Below, piece by piece: positions 1-21,129 of a DNA stretch of 64,000 bases (position 1 is its first letter; each line of letters starts with the position of its first letter). Origin of the DNA: Balaenoptera acutorostrata (Eukaryota; Chordata; Mammalia; Artiodactyla; Balaenopteridae). Below the pieces are notes generated by a model, which saw only the letters and a list, made by a program, of their open reading frames with translations, was not told the DNA's origin and made no database searches. The DNA lies in assembly GCF_949987535.1 (NCBI RefSeq), contig NC_080079.1:56531000-56594999 (forward strand), written 5' to 3'. The position numbers and the translations under genes were made by a program.

Positions 1-500
1 GTGCCACCAGAAGTGGTTGGGTCACTGCACACCCCCTATCTTAAGACCAACACAGCTCAAAGTGCCTTCAGAGTCATAGTTGGCCTGTCTACTGCAAATC
101 GACTGGACCCTGGGCCCTGGCTGCACACCAAGTGCTTCCCTTGGCATAACTAGCCTCTCTCATGGACCTGACCAGTGCCGAGAGCCAGCCCTGCCTTGGA
201 GCTCGGTCTTCTCCCCATGATATCATGGCTGCTAGGAAGGCCAATAAGGATCCAAAAGACATTAGGCAGTGGGCCCAAAAGACCGGTGGTGTTGTTGTCA
301 CTTTCTAAGTTTAGATTTACACATTCAGCATGTATGTCCGTTTTTAGGGTTTTGTCTGTAATTCTAGTCAGTTGTCACCAGGTGGTGGTAATGGCGGCTG
401 GGCAAAAAAGACATGATTACTGAAGGAAGAAATTATTATTTTATATACCGCTATTGTTCTATATTATTAAATAATAATAATTAATACTCCTGTTTGATTT

Positions 501-652
501 GCCAGGCATTGTTCTAAGTGTTTTACCTCACTTAATCCTCAGAACAGTCTTTCGTGGTAGTTCCTATCATTAGTCTTGTGAAGTGACTCGCCCAGGATCA
601 CAGAGCTAGGATTTGGATCCAGAGTCTGGTGTTCTTAACCTTTATGCACTAC
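501..652 (-). repeat. MIR-like SINE
   Basis: Shows the MIR core in reverse orientation: GCCAGGCATTGTTCTAAG, then the cropped 'cctcacttaatcctcagaac' type motif, then CCCAGGATCACAGAGCTAGG and a GGATCC remnant of box B. Strongly diverged, as expected for an ancient tRNA-derived SINE. Confidence 0.6.
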
Positions 653-711
653 TTCAGAAACAGGCAAATACCCAGGGAAACATTACTATGGAAACAGACC
701 ATCTCATAGAC

Positions 712-861
712 CAGTACTTCTTAAACTTAATAGCGTATGAATTCTCTGGGGCTCCTGTGAAAATGCAAATTCTGATTCAGTGAATCTAAGATGGGGTCTG
801 AGATTCTGCATTTCGAATGAGCTCCCAGGCAATGCTGAGGATGCCAGTCTAGGAATGACTG
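712..861. repeat. MER5-like hAT DNA-transposon remnant
   Basis: Contains the pattern 'aaaatgcaaattctgattcagtgaat' in broken form followed by 'gagattctgcattt', typical of the short non-autonomous MER5 elements. The ends are degraded, so orientation is not called. Confidence 0.45.
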
Positions 862-1132
862 ATAGTCACAGTGTAGTGCCTGCGTTTAAGCCGGCCTCAA
901 ACTCAAATCCTGTGAGTGCTAAGTAGGTGACATAATGCAGGGCGCAGTTGGTCGGAACAGAGGTGACACGGAGAATGCATTGCAGTCGGTCTGATGGGGC
1001 GGCCACTCCTTAACCTCAGCTGATAATCACCAGCAAGAATTCTGGACCAATGTGGTCATATTTCTACGTGAAATCTCGCACTTTCAAATAATGGGGCAAC
1101 AAATTCAACTTTCTAAAACACTAGGCAGCTTG

Positions 1133-1632
1133 TTCATGAATGTTCATAGCAGCATTATTCATAATAGCCAAAAATTAGAAACAACCCAGTGTCTTTCCTC
1201 TGATGAATGAGTAAATAAAATATGGCATGACCATATAATGGGATATTATTCGGCACCAAAAAGGAATGACATACTGTTACATGCTGCAATGTGGATGAAC
1301 ATTAAAAACACTACAGTGAGTGAAAGAAACCAGACACAAAAGGGCAATTATTGTATGAGATGTCAAGAATAGGGAAATCTGTAGAAAGAGAAAGTAAATT
1401 AGTGGTTGCCTGGGGCTGGGTATAGTGAGGAAGTGGGGGGTTGGATGGTGAGTGACTGTTAATGAATACAGAGTTTCTCTGGGGGAGTAACGAAAAATGT
1501 TCTAAAATTAGACTGTAGTGATGGTTGTATAACTCTGTGAATATACTAAAATCCATTGAATTGTACACCTTAAATAGGTGAAATGTCGGGTATGTGAACC
1601 ATATCTCAAAAAAGCTGCTTTAAAAAAAAATA
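1133..1632 (+). mobile_element. Old L1 3' end fragment
   Basis: Follows the L1 ORF2 C-terminus/3' UTR order: 'catagcagcattattcat', 'atggaatattattcggc'-like sequence at 1240-1256, 'gtggttgcctggggctg', 'ttgtacaccttaaa', then an A-rich end at 1620-1630. Diverged and 5'-truncated, with no open frame. Confidence 0.7.
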
Positions 1633-1659
1633 CCATGTAGGAGAGAGCTAGTTTCTTTA

Positions 1660-2330
1660 ATATATAAAGTGCAGTTACAAATCAACAAGAAAAATACCAA
1701 ACCCCAGCAGAAAAAAAAAATCACAAAGGATATGAACTAACAGTTCACAAAGGAAACACAAGTGGTTCTTAAATGCAAAAATTCTTTCTTGCTCATAATA
1801 CATGTCGTACAAGTCAAAACTACTCTGAGAAGATTTTCTACCTCTTAGGTTGGCAATGATGAAAACTCTGTTAGGGAGGAGACAGGGCATTAAGTTGGTA
1901 CACCTGCAGCTGGAGGGGTGGAGGCGGGTAGTGGTAATTGTCATCTTTAAAAATGAAAATTGTACATACCCATCGACCCAGCAATTTAACTTCTAGGAAT
2001 TTATTCAACAAATGTACTCTCACATGTGCAAAATTATATATGTATATACACACATATATGCAAAGTTATTCATAGTAGCATTGCTTGTAATAGAAGAGTG
2101 GAAACAATCTAGACATTTGCAGTAGTGATGGGAAAGCACTACCAACCTTGCATAGATTTGAATACTGTGCAACCCTCAAACACAATACAGCAGCTCTGTT
2201 TATACTGATCTGGGGGAAAATATTATATAGATGTCTGAGATATATTATTAAGTGAAAAAGGGAAGATGTAGAACCAAGTATGTAATCTGTCTCCATACGA
2301 GTGAGGGAAAAGAAAGGACGCACGTACATA
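1660..2330 (+). mobile_element. Older L1 fragment
   Basis: L1-like phrases occur in sense order ('atcaacaagaaaaatacc', 'acccatcgacccagcaattt', 'tattcatagtagcattgc', 'gtggaaacaatctagac'). Divergence is high, so boundaries are approximate. Confidence 0.55.
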
Positions 2331-2869
2331 TGTATATGGTGTATATGTTTGTAAATGGAGAGCCCATCTTTGGGGTGGTCTAAAGGAAATTCAGATAGCC
2401 GCCAGGTAAGGGAGCAGGTGGCTGGGAGCAGGGGTGAGGGGAGACACACTTTCGCTGCCTACAAGGTTGTATTCTGCCTGCGTTGTCTCTTCAGTAGCCA
2501 TTTAAACCACACCACCCAGGGCCAGAGAGTACCTGTGTGAGGTCATGTGACCACCAGCTGCCCCTTCATGACAGCAGAGTTAAAGGAATAGTTCCTAGCC
2601 ACCATTGAGGACTTTGCTCCCTTAAATCTAAAAGAGATGTGCACCACTCACCACCTCCTCTGTTCTCTGTCCCCACACGAGTCTCCCAGCCTTGGGATTC
2701 CCATGTGTGCTCTGAGGGTGACTCTGGTGTTCTCTGGACTGGGGACAAAATGTGTCCAGCACATGGGGACACAGGGCATGAAGGCTGAAGAGGGAAACCA
2801 TGAGGACCCCGTGGGGCATCATTTTGGCCTGCTGGACCCTAATCCCTGTGTTTGCTTCGTGTCCTCTAG

Positions 2870-11205
<8,336 letters not shown>

Positions 11206-12059
11206 CCCGGCCGCCTGCTGGGCCCCGCCGCCCTCCTGCCAGCCAGAGAAGACGCCACCCCCCTGCGTGTCCCCTGTGTGCATGCGGGGGTGCCCTCACA
11301 GGCTTACAGGTCTAGGGGGTGGGCTCTTGGCTCATGTATGTTGACAAACAGTGTTACTGACGTAGCTGCGCCCCCAGAAGGCCGGGTCTCTGCGACTCTC
11401 TAGGGGGGGCCCTGGGTCTGTGTGGAGGGGATAGGGCAAGCAGAGGTCAGCGCACAGGACCACGCAGAGCCCTTGGTGTCCCCGCAGGCTCTCCTCTGAG
11501 ACTCCCTTTGGGGTGAGCAGCCTTGTATTGGCCACGAGTGCACTAAATTTACTGTGAATCCCAGAGCCTGCAGGGGACTGTCTCCCCAAGACCGGCCAGG
11601 CCGCCTTTTCCCACCCAGAACCTTCCAGTTTGCCCTGTGTGAAAAGCCACTCTTAGAAAGCCCTAATTTTCTGTCTAAGTCAGCACTCATGGCAAGCTGA
11701 CACCTGTTCTCGCAGCTGCTGGGGAGCGGGCATCTCTGCCCCCTGCCACTTTGAGCCCCAAACCTGACCGCCTCTGCCGTCACTGGCATTGCACCTGGGC
11801 GCCGCACCCTGCCCCCCCGCCCCCATAGACCCAGAGGTCAGGGACGGGGAGGCACTGAATGTTGGACAGTGTCCCAAGGTGTGACCTGGGGCACATCAGG
11901 CAATGCCTCCCCCCTCTCCCAGCACATACTACCCCAACTTGCTTGGATTTTGTCAGCCCCATTCCCTTCCCCTCTCCCTCCCCTCCCACCCACGCTAGGG
12001 GGCCACCACCTGATGGAGGCTACAGGACCCAGCAGGGAAGCCACTCTGGCAGGAAGGAC

Positions 12060-12165
12060 ACAGGCCTGGCAGATCAAAGACCCGGGTTTTAATGCTGGCC
12101 TCACCACTGACACACTGTGGAGCCTGGGAAGGACTCTCATCTCTCTGCTTCGCTACTAGTTAAGT
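12060..12165 (+). repeat. MIR-like fragment within the ZCCHC24 3' UTR
   Basis: Forward-orientation remnant: 'aaagacccgggttttaatg', 'cctcaccactgacacactgt', 'gagcctgggaaggactctc', matching the MIR box B and core order with substitutions. Confidence 0.45.
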
Positions 12166-14530
12166 GAGAGAGTGACAGCAGAGAGCCGAGAGAGGCCCGT
12201 TTCTGTTCTGATGTTCTGGGATTCAGCCTGGCTGTGTGCCGTCTCCTGGAGCAGAAAGCTTTACTTGGACAGTATCCCCAGGTCCCGTACCCCGACTATC
12301 ACCCGTCAGTCGGTCACTTAAGAAGTCATGCGGAGGGATCCCGGTCCTCCCCTGTCGCCCCTGCAGGCTCAGCCCTGCCTGTTGTCCCCTACCCTGCAAA
12401 CGTGAAGGAGAGGGTTTCCCCCGCCCCAAGACAAGCTACAGAACCTCTCGTTTGCAAAGTGGGGACAATGATTCCTACCTCCCGAGGGTGGGGGAGGCCT
12501 CTTGGCGCTCACACTGGTCAGGGCGACGCTGTCCTGGCTAGCGGGGGATCGCCTTCCTCTTCGCTCTCTCCCCAGTGAGAAGTCCTATTTTTATTGTCGT
12601 ATCACCCTTCCTTTCTCCCAGGGGAACCGGCTGTCAGAGCTGGGTCACTTGATTTTGCCCCAACATGATGCCTCTGTGGAAAAAAAAAAATCAGGCCACG
12701 AAATGGGCCTGAAATTCAGTGTTTACCACGGCTCAAGGACACCCAACCCGTGTCCAGTTGCCTTTTGTTTTCAAATGAAAATGCTTTGTACAACTGAGGA
12801 GTTACAGCAAAGTGTTAATCAGGGGTCCAGGGAGTGAGTCGAAGAGATGGAGTGAGTGCATTTGCAGCCAGAGGGCTGCAGGGTAGATTTGGGCGGGGTG
12901 GGGGTGGGGAACCATGCCCTCTGAGCATTTAAGAAGTGTGTATTTGCTCCAGCCTGAGCCCTGTAGCGGCCTGCCCCTGACTGTGAACACGCCCACTGAG
13001 GAATCCCTCCCAGCTGCTCCCTGCCTGCTCCACGGTGTCAAGGTGAGCCAGAGTCACCCTGTTCCAGGGCTCTCTGTCCCCAGGGAGAAGCTGTTGCTGT
13101 CAGTCATCCTAGCGCCCTGCTAACGAGAACATTCGCAGTGGTGGGCGGTGTGCTGGTCTCCGCTGCGAGGACCAGGTCCCAACCCTTCCAGGGACCTGGC
13201 TCCACAGGGGGACCTTGGCCTCAGGTACCTGGGCTGCAGTCGTGGGGGAAGCCCACACCCTAGAAAGAACCCAGGCTCCAGACCCCTGGAGGCCAGGGCC
13301 TTCCACAGGCCAAGAGGAGAAGGGATATCACCCCAAAGTGACCTTTGCAGCGGGTTTGTCCAGCTGGCAGCCATTGCCCTGGCCATCTGTGCAGAGCTGG
13401 CCACCGCAGGGGCTGGGCCCTCCCTCTGAGGCGGCCCTTCCACACCGCCCCCTCCTGCACTGTTTGGCTGAATTTGGGAGCTCTGTGTGCTCAGCGAAAG
13501 CCACTGCTGTCCAGGCTGGTGCTGTGAGAATTAAGTGCTCAGAGGGCCTGGGCACCCAGGAGACAAGAAAGTGTGTGGTTTTAGTACGTTCAAAGGGACA
13601 ATCGCTTGCAGTTAGTAGATCTAGCGATCCAGTTGGGAGAGAACGGTGTTTACCCCATATGAAGTATTCAATAGTTCTACTTGTGAATTTGTATTTATTT
13701 TGAGTTATACTTGACACAGAATTCCTTTTTTTTTTTTTTAAAGAAAAAATACTATGTGTGTATTTTGAAACGAAAATTCATGGATGTTAAAATTTCTGCA
13801 TGGTTTCCAATTTTTCTCACAACACTGAATTTGTTACCTTCTCCCGAAAAATCTTCACAGTGATTTTTGTCTGTATATATTTGAGGGCTTTTTTAAAAAA
13901 AAGAAAAAGAAAAGAAAAATATGATTGCCTGATTTTTGAGACTAAAGTAAACAAAAAGAGAGGCATTTTCAAAACTTCAGAGCTTTCAGGAGGGCAATAG
14001 AATATCAAATGAAGATTTCTGGAAGTATTTTTTGCAAACCTTCTGGTTGAGCTGCAAGAAAATATTTATGGTGAGAACTTTTCTCTTTTTCCTGTTGGTT
14101 TCTTTTGGGGGGGGGATTGATTTTTTACTATGCTTTGGTCTGTAAAAAGTCTGCAACTGAATTACATTAAGAAGGAAATATTGTCTACATAGATTATTAT
14201 ATGAAGTTGGTACATAATTCTGATGAGGAAAAAAAACTTTGCAATTCTTTAAGCCATATTATTGTTATTCTCTGTTGTTTTCCCTGGATAAAAATATCAG
14301 TATTAAGTAGCCAGCATATTATTCAAGTGCTTAGACTTATTAATATGTTCTTGTCCTGTATTTATACATATGTGTATTTGGGAAAGTACTGCCTTTTTTT
14401 AAGGGAAGCTATTATTAGATACTTAGTGAAAAAGGGAATGGTGAGCCCTTCGAACCTCTTCAGCTGAGGATAACACAGCATTATAATCCATTCTCTTGCA
14501 CCTTCTTATTATTATCTTGTTATTATGGTT

Positions 14531-14536
14531 ATTAAA
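14531..14536 (+). terminator. ZCCHC24: Possible proximal poly(A) signal of ZCCHC24 (ATTAAA)
   Basis: ATTAAA followed 5-40 nt later by a G/T-rich stretch (CTTGTGGGGGGCAGGAGTGT). The spacing suits cleavage near 14.55 kb and would give a 3' UTR shorter by about 0.6 kb. Confidence 0.4.
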
Positions 14537-15165
14537 CTTGTGGGGGGCAGGAGTGTGCCTGGGGAGCAGGGGGCGTGTGACTAACTAGCCCCACCATGGT
14601 CGGCCAGCTCCAAAGATGGTCTCCTTGGCCTGGTCCAGGGGTCCCGGTCAGCAGGGCCCAAGGATGGAAGAGGAAGCAGGAGGCGGACTTCTCCAGCCGC
14701 CCCCTTTGGAGCTTTGCCATCTGAGCCATGCCTCGGTGCCCTATGCTCTTTGAACTTGGATTTGTCACCCAGAGCCCTTACACCTGCCCTCCAACATCTA
14801 ATGGACTTGAATCTACTCTAAACGAATATTTAATCCAGCATCACTACATCGTAGCCCAGTGTGGCAACTAACCCTGGAGTTTGGGAGGCGTTCGGCCTTC
14901 GGGGGAGTTCATCGCTCTCTGTTGCCAACCTCACCGTTCGACCTCCTCTGCTCCTGTGTGGTGACCCTGTCCGTGTCTGTATCTGTTAATACGTGTGTGT
15001 CCAGCTAAAAAGACAAACAAAACCCGTGGGCCAGCTCGGAGGGTGCGTGGAGAAGCCTCCCGACCTCTCCCGAGGGCCGCCCTCGGGATGGCATTCCGTT
15101 GTGTGCCTTATTCCTGGAGAATCTGTATACGGCCTACCTATAGAAATATAGCCTTTTCATGCTGT

Positions 15166-15171
15166 ATTAAA
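15166..15171 (+). terminator. ZCCHC24: Distal poly(A) signal of ZCCHC24 (ATTAAA)
   Basis: ATTAAA within 'gctgtattaaaagaac', with a U/GU-rich element (GGGTGTCCTTGTTT) about 30 nt downstream. Probable cleavage is at about 15185-15190. Confidence 0.6.
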
Positions 15172-15819
15172 AGAACTTTTAAAAGCAAGAGAGGCTCCTG
15201 GGTGTCCTTGTTTACATGGAGCATCGGTAGGGAGCTGAACGTCTTCACAGATTCGGGGGTGCTGAGCTGGGTAGGGGCGGCTTGGGCCTGCCCTTCCGCT
15301 CTCCCACGTCTGGAATGTCTTGTCCTTGCCCTGCCTCCACCCCACTGATTTGCCTCCTCCCAGCCCCCCTGTCCCCAAACGGACACTCTCTCCGGGGCGA
15401 GGGCCCTCCCCAAGCGGGGCCCCAGACTGGGCAAGATTGTCGGCACATTAGGTCACAGTTAGCTCTGCGATGGGACTGCTGGTGACCATATATAGGAGTG
15501 AATCTTCCTCGGAGACAGCAGCCCTAGGCCTCGCAGCTGCAGCTCCCACTTGGCCCTCTCACCAAGACAGGGATTTGGGCCTCAGACGCTGGGCATCCCA
15601 CAGTGAGCAAACTCAAGTGTCCAGGGCCTCCTGGAAAGTCCCCAGGAGAGGGAACAGAGGGCCCTTCTTCTGAGCAAGGACCAGTCTGGGCTGTCTCAAG
15701 GTGGGGCTCTTGACAGGGCCCACAGATGGGAAGCCACAGCTCACAGGGCCTGGAGCCATGGCGAAGCAGGCCTGAAGGAGCCACCTGCATACGGAGCCCT
15801 GCGGCCCAGGATCAGCGCG

Positions 15820-15960
15820 CCTGCGGTTCTCAACCTGGCTGCTCACCAGAATCGCCTATGGGAGCCTTGGTCCATCCCAGAGATGCTTGAGAAACCGGCC
15901 TGGGTGTCCTCAGGTTCTTAAAGTCCCTGATCAGTCCAGTGTGCACGGTTGAGAAGCACC
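15820..15960 (+). repeat. MER5-like DNA-transposon remnant
   Basis: Starts 'gcggttctcaacctggctg', includes 'caccagaatcgcctatggg', and ends 'cacggttgagaagcacc'. The two ends form an imperfect terminal inverted repeat (GGTTCTCAAC versus GTTGAGAAGCAC), as in MER5 elements. Confidence 0.55.
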
Positions 15961-16649
15961 AGGCTTTGAAATGGTCCTCAGGGTCCTGCGGGGTGGATGG
16001 TGATGGCTGTGAGGAGGCCGTGGGCAGGGGGCGTCCAGCTCACTGGAGGGCATCCCATCCTCGGCTTCAGTCAGTTGCTACCATCTAAGAATACACCACC
16101 TGGGGTGGGGTGGGGAGTAGTGGGGGGACTAGGCTGTTATGTGAAATTCTCCAATTTTTAAACTTTGGCAACTAGTTTATTAAATAGCTAAACTACATGT
16201 CTGAGGACCAGCCCATGTCTCCATGCATCCCCTGAGATGGAGCAGAGAAAACAAGGTAAGTCCTTGGCATCAGGGATCATGGATGGGGGGGAAGGGTGGC
16301 AAACAGACAGGAACAGAGGCTCCCAACTCCAGAAGCAGGACCCCTTGTCTTATTTGGGGTGCACAGCGAATCCTGGGAGCCATCAAGCCTTTTCCTGCTT
16401 ATTGGCACAAAGGAAGAATTCACCTCCGGGTGCCTGGCCTCAGGCTGCATGAAATGGCGGGGAGGGCCAGAGTTGGCCTGAGCGCAGGTGGGTGTCAGTG
16501 CAGCCAAGCAATGAGCAGAGGGGGGACCCAGCCCAGCAGAGTGGGCGGGGGAGAGGATAATCACTCCCATGAGGGCCTCTCCACCCACAGCCCAGGGAGG
16601 GCTGCGCTCCCGGTACAGGTCTGAGGACACGAAGCCCGTCTGTCTCAGT

Positions 16650-16790
16650 GGCCCGTGCCCCACAGTGCCGGCTTCCAGATCAGCCCTGCCTCCCCCGGCT
16701 GGGCGACCCTGGGCAGAGTCCCTGGCCTCTCTGAGCCCCAGCTTCCGCCAGGACACTGTGCGGATAAGCCGGCCCCGTGAACACAAGGCC
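16650..16790 (+). repeat. MIR-like SINE fragment
   Basis: Forward MIR phrases 'gcgaccctgggcagagtcc', 'tggcctctctgagccccag', 'gtgaacacaaggcccagc'. Confidence 0.4.
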
Positions 16791-18439
16791 CAGCACACAG
16801 CTTGGCACCTGGCTGGCGGGTGGCAGGCCAGGGGCTGTGGATCTCTTGCTCCCACTGTCTGTGGCTCCGGCCAGAGGTCACCCAGGGAGTCCGAGGGGTG
16901 CCAGGCCGCCAACCCAGGAACCTGGTTCACTTGCTCACTGGCTGAGTATCCCCTGTGCTAGGGCCAAGGTGTCAAGGTTAATGTTCGATTTTCTGCCCTT
17001 GTGTGTCGTGTGCATGCGCCCGTATTTGTTTTGTTTTGTTTTCCGTGGAAAGAAAACAAACCCAAGGCAAACACAGCCTGCATTTCGACATCTGCCACCG
17101 TGGAGACCAGTAATTCCCCTGGACAGGAAGGATTTCCGGTTGGACCTAATGTCCATGTCCAGGGGCAGCGGCGGCAGCTGAGAGCAGAGAGAGCGGAGTC
17201 CACCGCAGAAAGGGGTGTCGGGGGACCCAGAGGGGAGGACCCAGCTCTGGGCCCAGCCCTGCCTGCCCTCCTCAAAGCTGGTGTCCTCCGCCACCCTAAC
17301 CCCACATTTGAGGCCTCTAGAGGCGGGGGCTCACTTGAGGTCACCCAGTGGGAGGAGCAGGATTTGAACCCTGAGTTCTTACCTCCCAGTGCCGTGGTTC
17401 AGAGGCAGAGCTGGGGCTCGGCCCCGGGCAGCATGCTATGCCCACAGTTGCAAAGGTGGGGCAAGGAGTGAGGGCCCCAGGGGCGGGGGTGGTCTGGGGG
17501 GACAGGCAGCTCCAGCCAGTGAAGGCCTTGGTGTAAGGAACCAGGCACGGGGAGGGGAGACTGGACAGTGTCTCAGATCTGGGGTTGGGGGGGAAGGCAT
17601 GTGGGCTCAACCACCCCTCCCTCTCCCACCTCAGCACCAAAAGCCCTGGGGACTCAAGGGCCCCTCGCGGGGCCCAGACAAGGCTCCTAGCACCACCACC
17701 TTCTTGGAACGTGTCCTCATCTGTGAGCTGCAGCAATCGGGACATACTGCAGGCTGCAGCGGACACTGGGCTGCAGCGGAGGCTCTGTGCTGGCTGCTTC
17801 TCTCCCCGGCTCCTGCGGCCATCGGGCTTCTGCCCTGGGCCCTGGCCACAGGCCCAAGTCTCTCCTGTCCCTCTGGCCTCGTGTGTGTGCTCCTAACAGT
17901 CCCGGCAGAAGCCAGGGCAGAGACCAATATGGCGGGTGGGGAAACTGAGGTCCAGGGAAGGCCCTAACGCCCCAGACTGGCAGACGGGTCCTCCACTGCA
18001 CCCTCCCATCTCCACGCTCTGTGCTTTTTCTGATCCCTACCAGAGACTCCAAGTGGATTTCCACCAGCGCGTTCAGGCCTTCAGCAAAGCACTAGGGGCG
18101 TCTTCTCGGGGCCTGGGTGGGGAGTCAGGCCCCTGCCTGCCCTCAGACAGCTGGACCCTGGCTCCCCACAAGCTCCCAAAGGTCAGGCATCCAAATGCCA
18201 CCCCAGCGGCTCCCTGGCCCGCCTCCCACATGGTGCTGAGAGAGGAGACACTTTCTACTTGCGTGTGTTCCGCTCCTGGGCAGGAGACGAGCTCAAGGGA
18301 GCCAGGCCAGGGAGGTGCACGGGGGCAAGGTGGCAGAGGGGGCCTCCAGTCCCATCCCCGCTCACTCCCAGCACCCCACCGTCCGTGCGTCTGCAGTGCC
18401 AGTGTGGCCTGGTGCACCGCAGGGTTAAATGTGGAATAA

Positions 18440-18620
18440 ATGAGTGAGATCTGGCCAACGTCCAGTGTGCCAGCCGCTGTGCTCTGTGATCTACATGCAT
18501 CATCATTCTTGATCTTCACCGCGACCCTGTGAGCTGGGTGCTGGGATGAGTACCATTTCACAGAGAGGGAAGCCGAGGTTCAGAGAGGTTGAGTGACTTG
18601 TCCAAGATCATACAGCTAGA
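18440..18620 (-). repeat. MIR SINE
   Basis: Reverse MIR order: 'gtgtgccagccgctgtgc', 'accgcgaccctgtgagctg', 'accatttcacagagagg', 'gttcagagaggttgagtgac'. Confidence 0.65.
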
Positions 18621-19379
18621 GAAGCAGAGCCCCTCCCTGTGCCCCCTCCCAGCGCCACTTCCCACCCCTCACCCCCCAGTGTCAGGTCCAGGGCCTAGTC
18701 CCTGCCTCTGGCAGCTGTGCCACCCGCCCAAGACAGCCAGGCGGCGGGGCTGGCCTGCCCTCAGCCCCCAATTCCCTGGGCCCCTCACACCTGCCCAGCC
18801 GAGCCCGCCAGCCTTCCTATGGTAGCCCAGAGCCAATAACCACTTAGTGCAGGCTCCATGGTGGTTACTGCGGGCTTGTGCAGAAGCTAGAACTCAAGCC
18901 AAGCCCCCCAACACAGCTCCCAACCCCTTTCCACCTCTGTCCTTGAAAACTTCCTGGGGGGTCCCTTTCCCAGTTGCAGGGGAAGCCCAGCTCCTACCTC
19001 CACTGCCTCCAGGGCGAGCCAGGCCGGACCCCTGTGCCTTCTCTCCCTGGCGCTCGGCCCTCCCCCGCTGGAGCCCTGTATTCAGGCCTGTCCCCCTTCC
19101 ACATCCTCCCTCTTGGTCCAGGAAAGGAAGGGGGTCTTTCTCCCACCCGAGCCCTCCACCCTGGGAGCTGAACAGCATCCCCCTCTACCACCTGCTCAAC
19201 ATCCCCCCTCCCTCTCTGGTCACTCCTGGAGGTCAGGGCTCAGCCTCCACCGCCCCTCCACACCCAGCTTCTGCAGCCTGTGGGGCAGTTTGGGGTCCAA
19301 GTCCTGCCTCGTTCATCCAGGATCATGGCACCTGCCGTGACCTCCATCTCGGCCTCCCCACTCTCATCCTGGCAAGGGC

Positions 19380-19555
19380 CCTGGGGTCAGACAGACTGGA
19401 CACTGAACTGCAGCTTCACGACTTATCAGCTGTCATCCTGAGCTGAGGAAGTCGCCTCCCCCGCTGAGCCCCGGGTTCCTCCCTTGTAAAATGGGAATGG
19501 TATTGCCTGCCCACCCCCTGAGGGTCACTGTCACGATTAAACACCTGGGCCATGC
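19380..19555 (+). repeat. MIR-like SINE
   Basis: Forward MIR phrases: 'ggggtcagacagactgg', 'cacgacttatcagctgtc', 'gggttcctcccttgtaaaat', 'cacgattaaacacctggg'. Confidence 0.55.
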
Positions 19556-20444
19556 TTAAGAACTTTTAGCTACTGCACTGTTCATGGAGGGGTGCCAGGC
19601 CCCTGGGCCTGTGCTGCCTCTGAAACGCTGCCCCCCCAGCTCCTGCGGCCTCCCCCTCCCCCCGCCGTGATTCTCTCTCTGCCTCTGCCTCCTACTTATC
19701 AGGCCCTTGAGCCATGCATTCTGGAAACTTCATCCCAACCAGGTGGCAAGAGATGAGCAGCCTGCGCCTTGCCCCCAGGAAGGGCCTTTGATCTGTCTGG
19801 TCCTTGGCCTGTAGGCCTGTCCCCCTCCCTCCCCAGGCACCCACATCGTGTTAGTTCAGCTCTGACTAGGTTTCTGCCCGAGTTTCCCTCTTGTGCTGCA
19901 GCAAGGGACCTTTGCCTAGCATGTAACTGGTCCTCCTCTCCCTGGGAACCTGACCCAGCCCCGCCCCACAGTGGAGACTGCTTCAAACAGTTTGGCCCAG
20001 ATCTCTCTCCTCCGACATCCCTGCCAGCTCAAAATCCCCCAGCTTTCCTCTCACAGGAATCGGCTGGTCCCCTGCTGCCCTCTGGTGGCTAAATCTGAGA
20101 ACTGCGACTTCCTGCTGGCGGCAAGCCTGCATAGGGGACAAAAGGGGAATTTTTTTTTTTTTTTTTTTTGCTCCCAAACCTGAAATGAGTCCTGATCTCC
20201 CCAGCACAGTGCTATCCAGGCCTCATGCACCTTTACTTGAGTAAAACTGTCAAGTGGTAATATCTGGGTTTTCCTTTCTTGATTATAAAAATAACGCATG
20301 CACAATGTGAAATGGAAACAACACAAAAATAGGAAGTAGGATGTGAAAATTCTGAGCCGAACTTCCCCGAGAGACACCACTGTCCAGAGTTTGGCCATAT
20401 CCTTCCCTAGTCTTTTGTTTGTACAAATATATTTGTGTTTAATG

Positions 20445-20445
<1 letters not shown>

Positions 20446-20501
<56 letters not shown>
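20446..20501. repeat. (AC)n dinucleotide microsatellite
   Basis: About 27 uninterrupted AC units after 'gtat'. It sits inside a LINE-like 3'-end sequence (about 20.28-20.66 kb, AT-rich). Likely length-variable. Confidence 0.9.
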
Positions 20502-20504
<3 letters not shown>

Positions 20505-21129
20505 CCTAACAGGATTATACTTGACATGCCGTTCTGTAACCTGCTTTGTTCTCATCATCATCTTTCCCTGTTAGCACAGAAATCTGTTTCATTGGACTAA
20601 CAGCTGATTGTACTCTTTTGTTAGGTAATGTATTTATTGATTCCCTATTGAAGAGTACGGGCATCTTTTTTTTTTTCTTAATCACCTTTCTGTTTGGTGC
20701 AGTAGGGAGATCTGGGGTCAGGAGAGCTAGGGTCTGACTTGAAAAGTCTCAGGCCACTACCTTTGATCACATCCCTGTTCACCCCCTCTCCCCAGGCCTC
20801 AGTTTCCCCACCTATCCACTGGGGCAATGGGCTCCACCTAGAATCCTTCACTCCAACAATTCCTCTGATCTGTGATTCCACACTGGGTTGACAAAGCCTA
20901 TGCGCTGCCCTGATGTAATTCATGAAGTTTGGGGGCTGGTGCAGGGAGGGGACCTGAGAGCCCCAAAACCTCTTTTAGGCCTGGGGCCTGGTGAGCACTT
21001 TGACAATTGTGGGGAGGAACAGCTGAAGAAAGCTCCAGAACTCTCCATAAAGGAACCGATTTTACTTTATATTTTATTTTTTGAAATAGAGTGTAGGGAA
21101 GTTCAAGCCTATGGTCATCTTGAAAACAA

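Larger units (their letters stand above)
1..2869 (+). other. ZCCHC24: ZCCHC24 intron (3' part), upstream of the penultimate coding exon
   Basis: Non-coding sequence ending in a good 3' splice site (polypyrimidine followed by CTCTAG at 2864-2869). It holds a MIR-like, a MER5-like and two old L1 3' fragments, listed separately. The stretches 1-500 and 2340-2860 show nothing recognisable. The upstream exons, which carry the N-terminus and the CCHC zinc knuckle in known ZCCHC24 proteins, lie outside the window. Confidence 0.85.
11206..15187 (+). other. ZCCHC24: ZCCHC24 3' untranslated region
   Basis: From the stop codon to just past the distal poly(A) signal, about 4 kb, which fits the long 3' UTR I recall for this gene. 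The first 2.3 kb is GC-rich. From about 13.65 to 14.55 kb it becomes AU-rich with several long T and A runs, the sort of composition common in regulated 3' UTR distal parts. A MIR-like fragment is embedded at 12.06 kb. The end point is inferred from the signal, not from transcript data. Confidence 0.65.
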
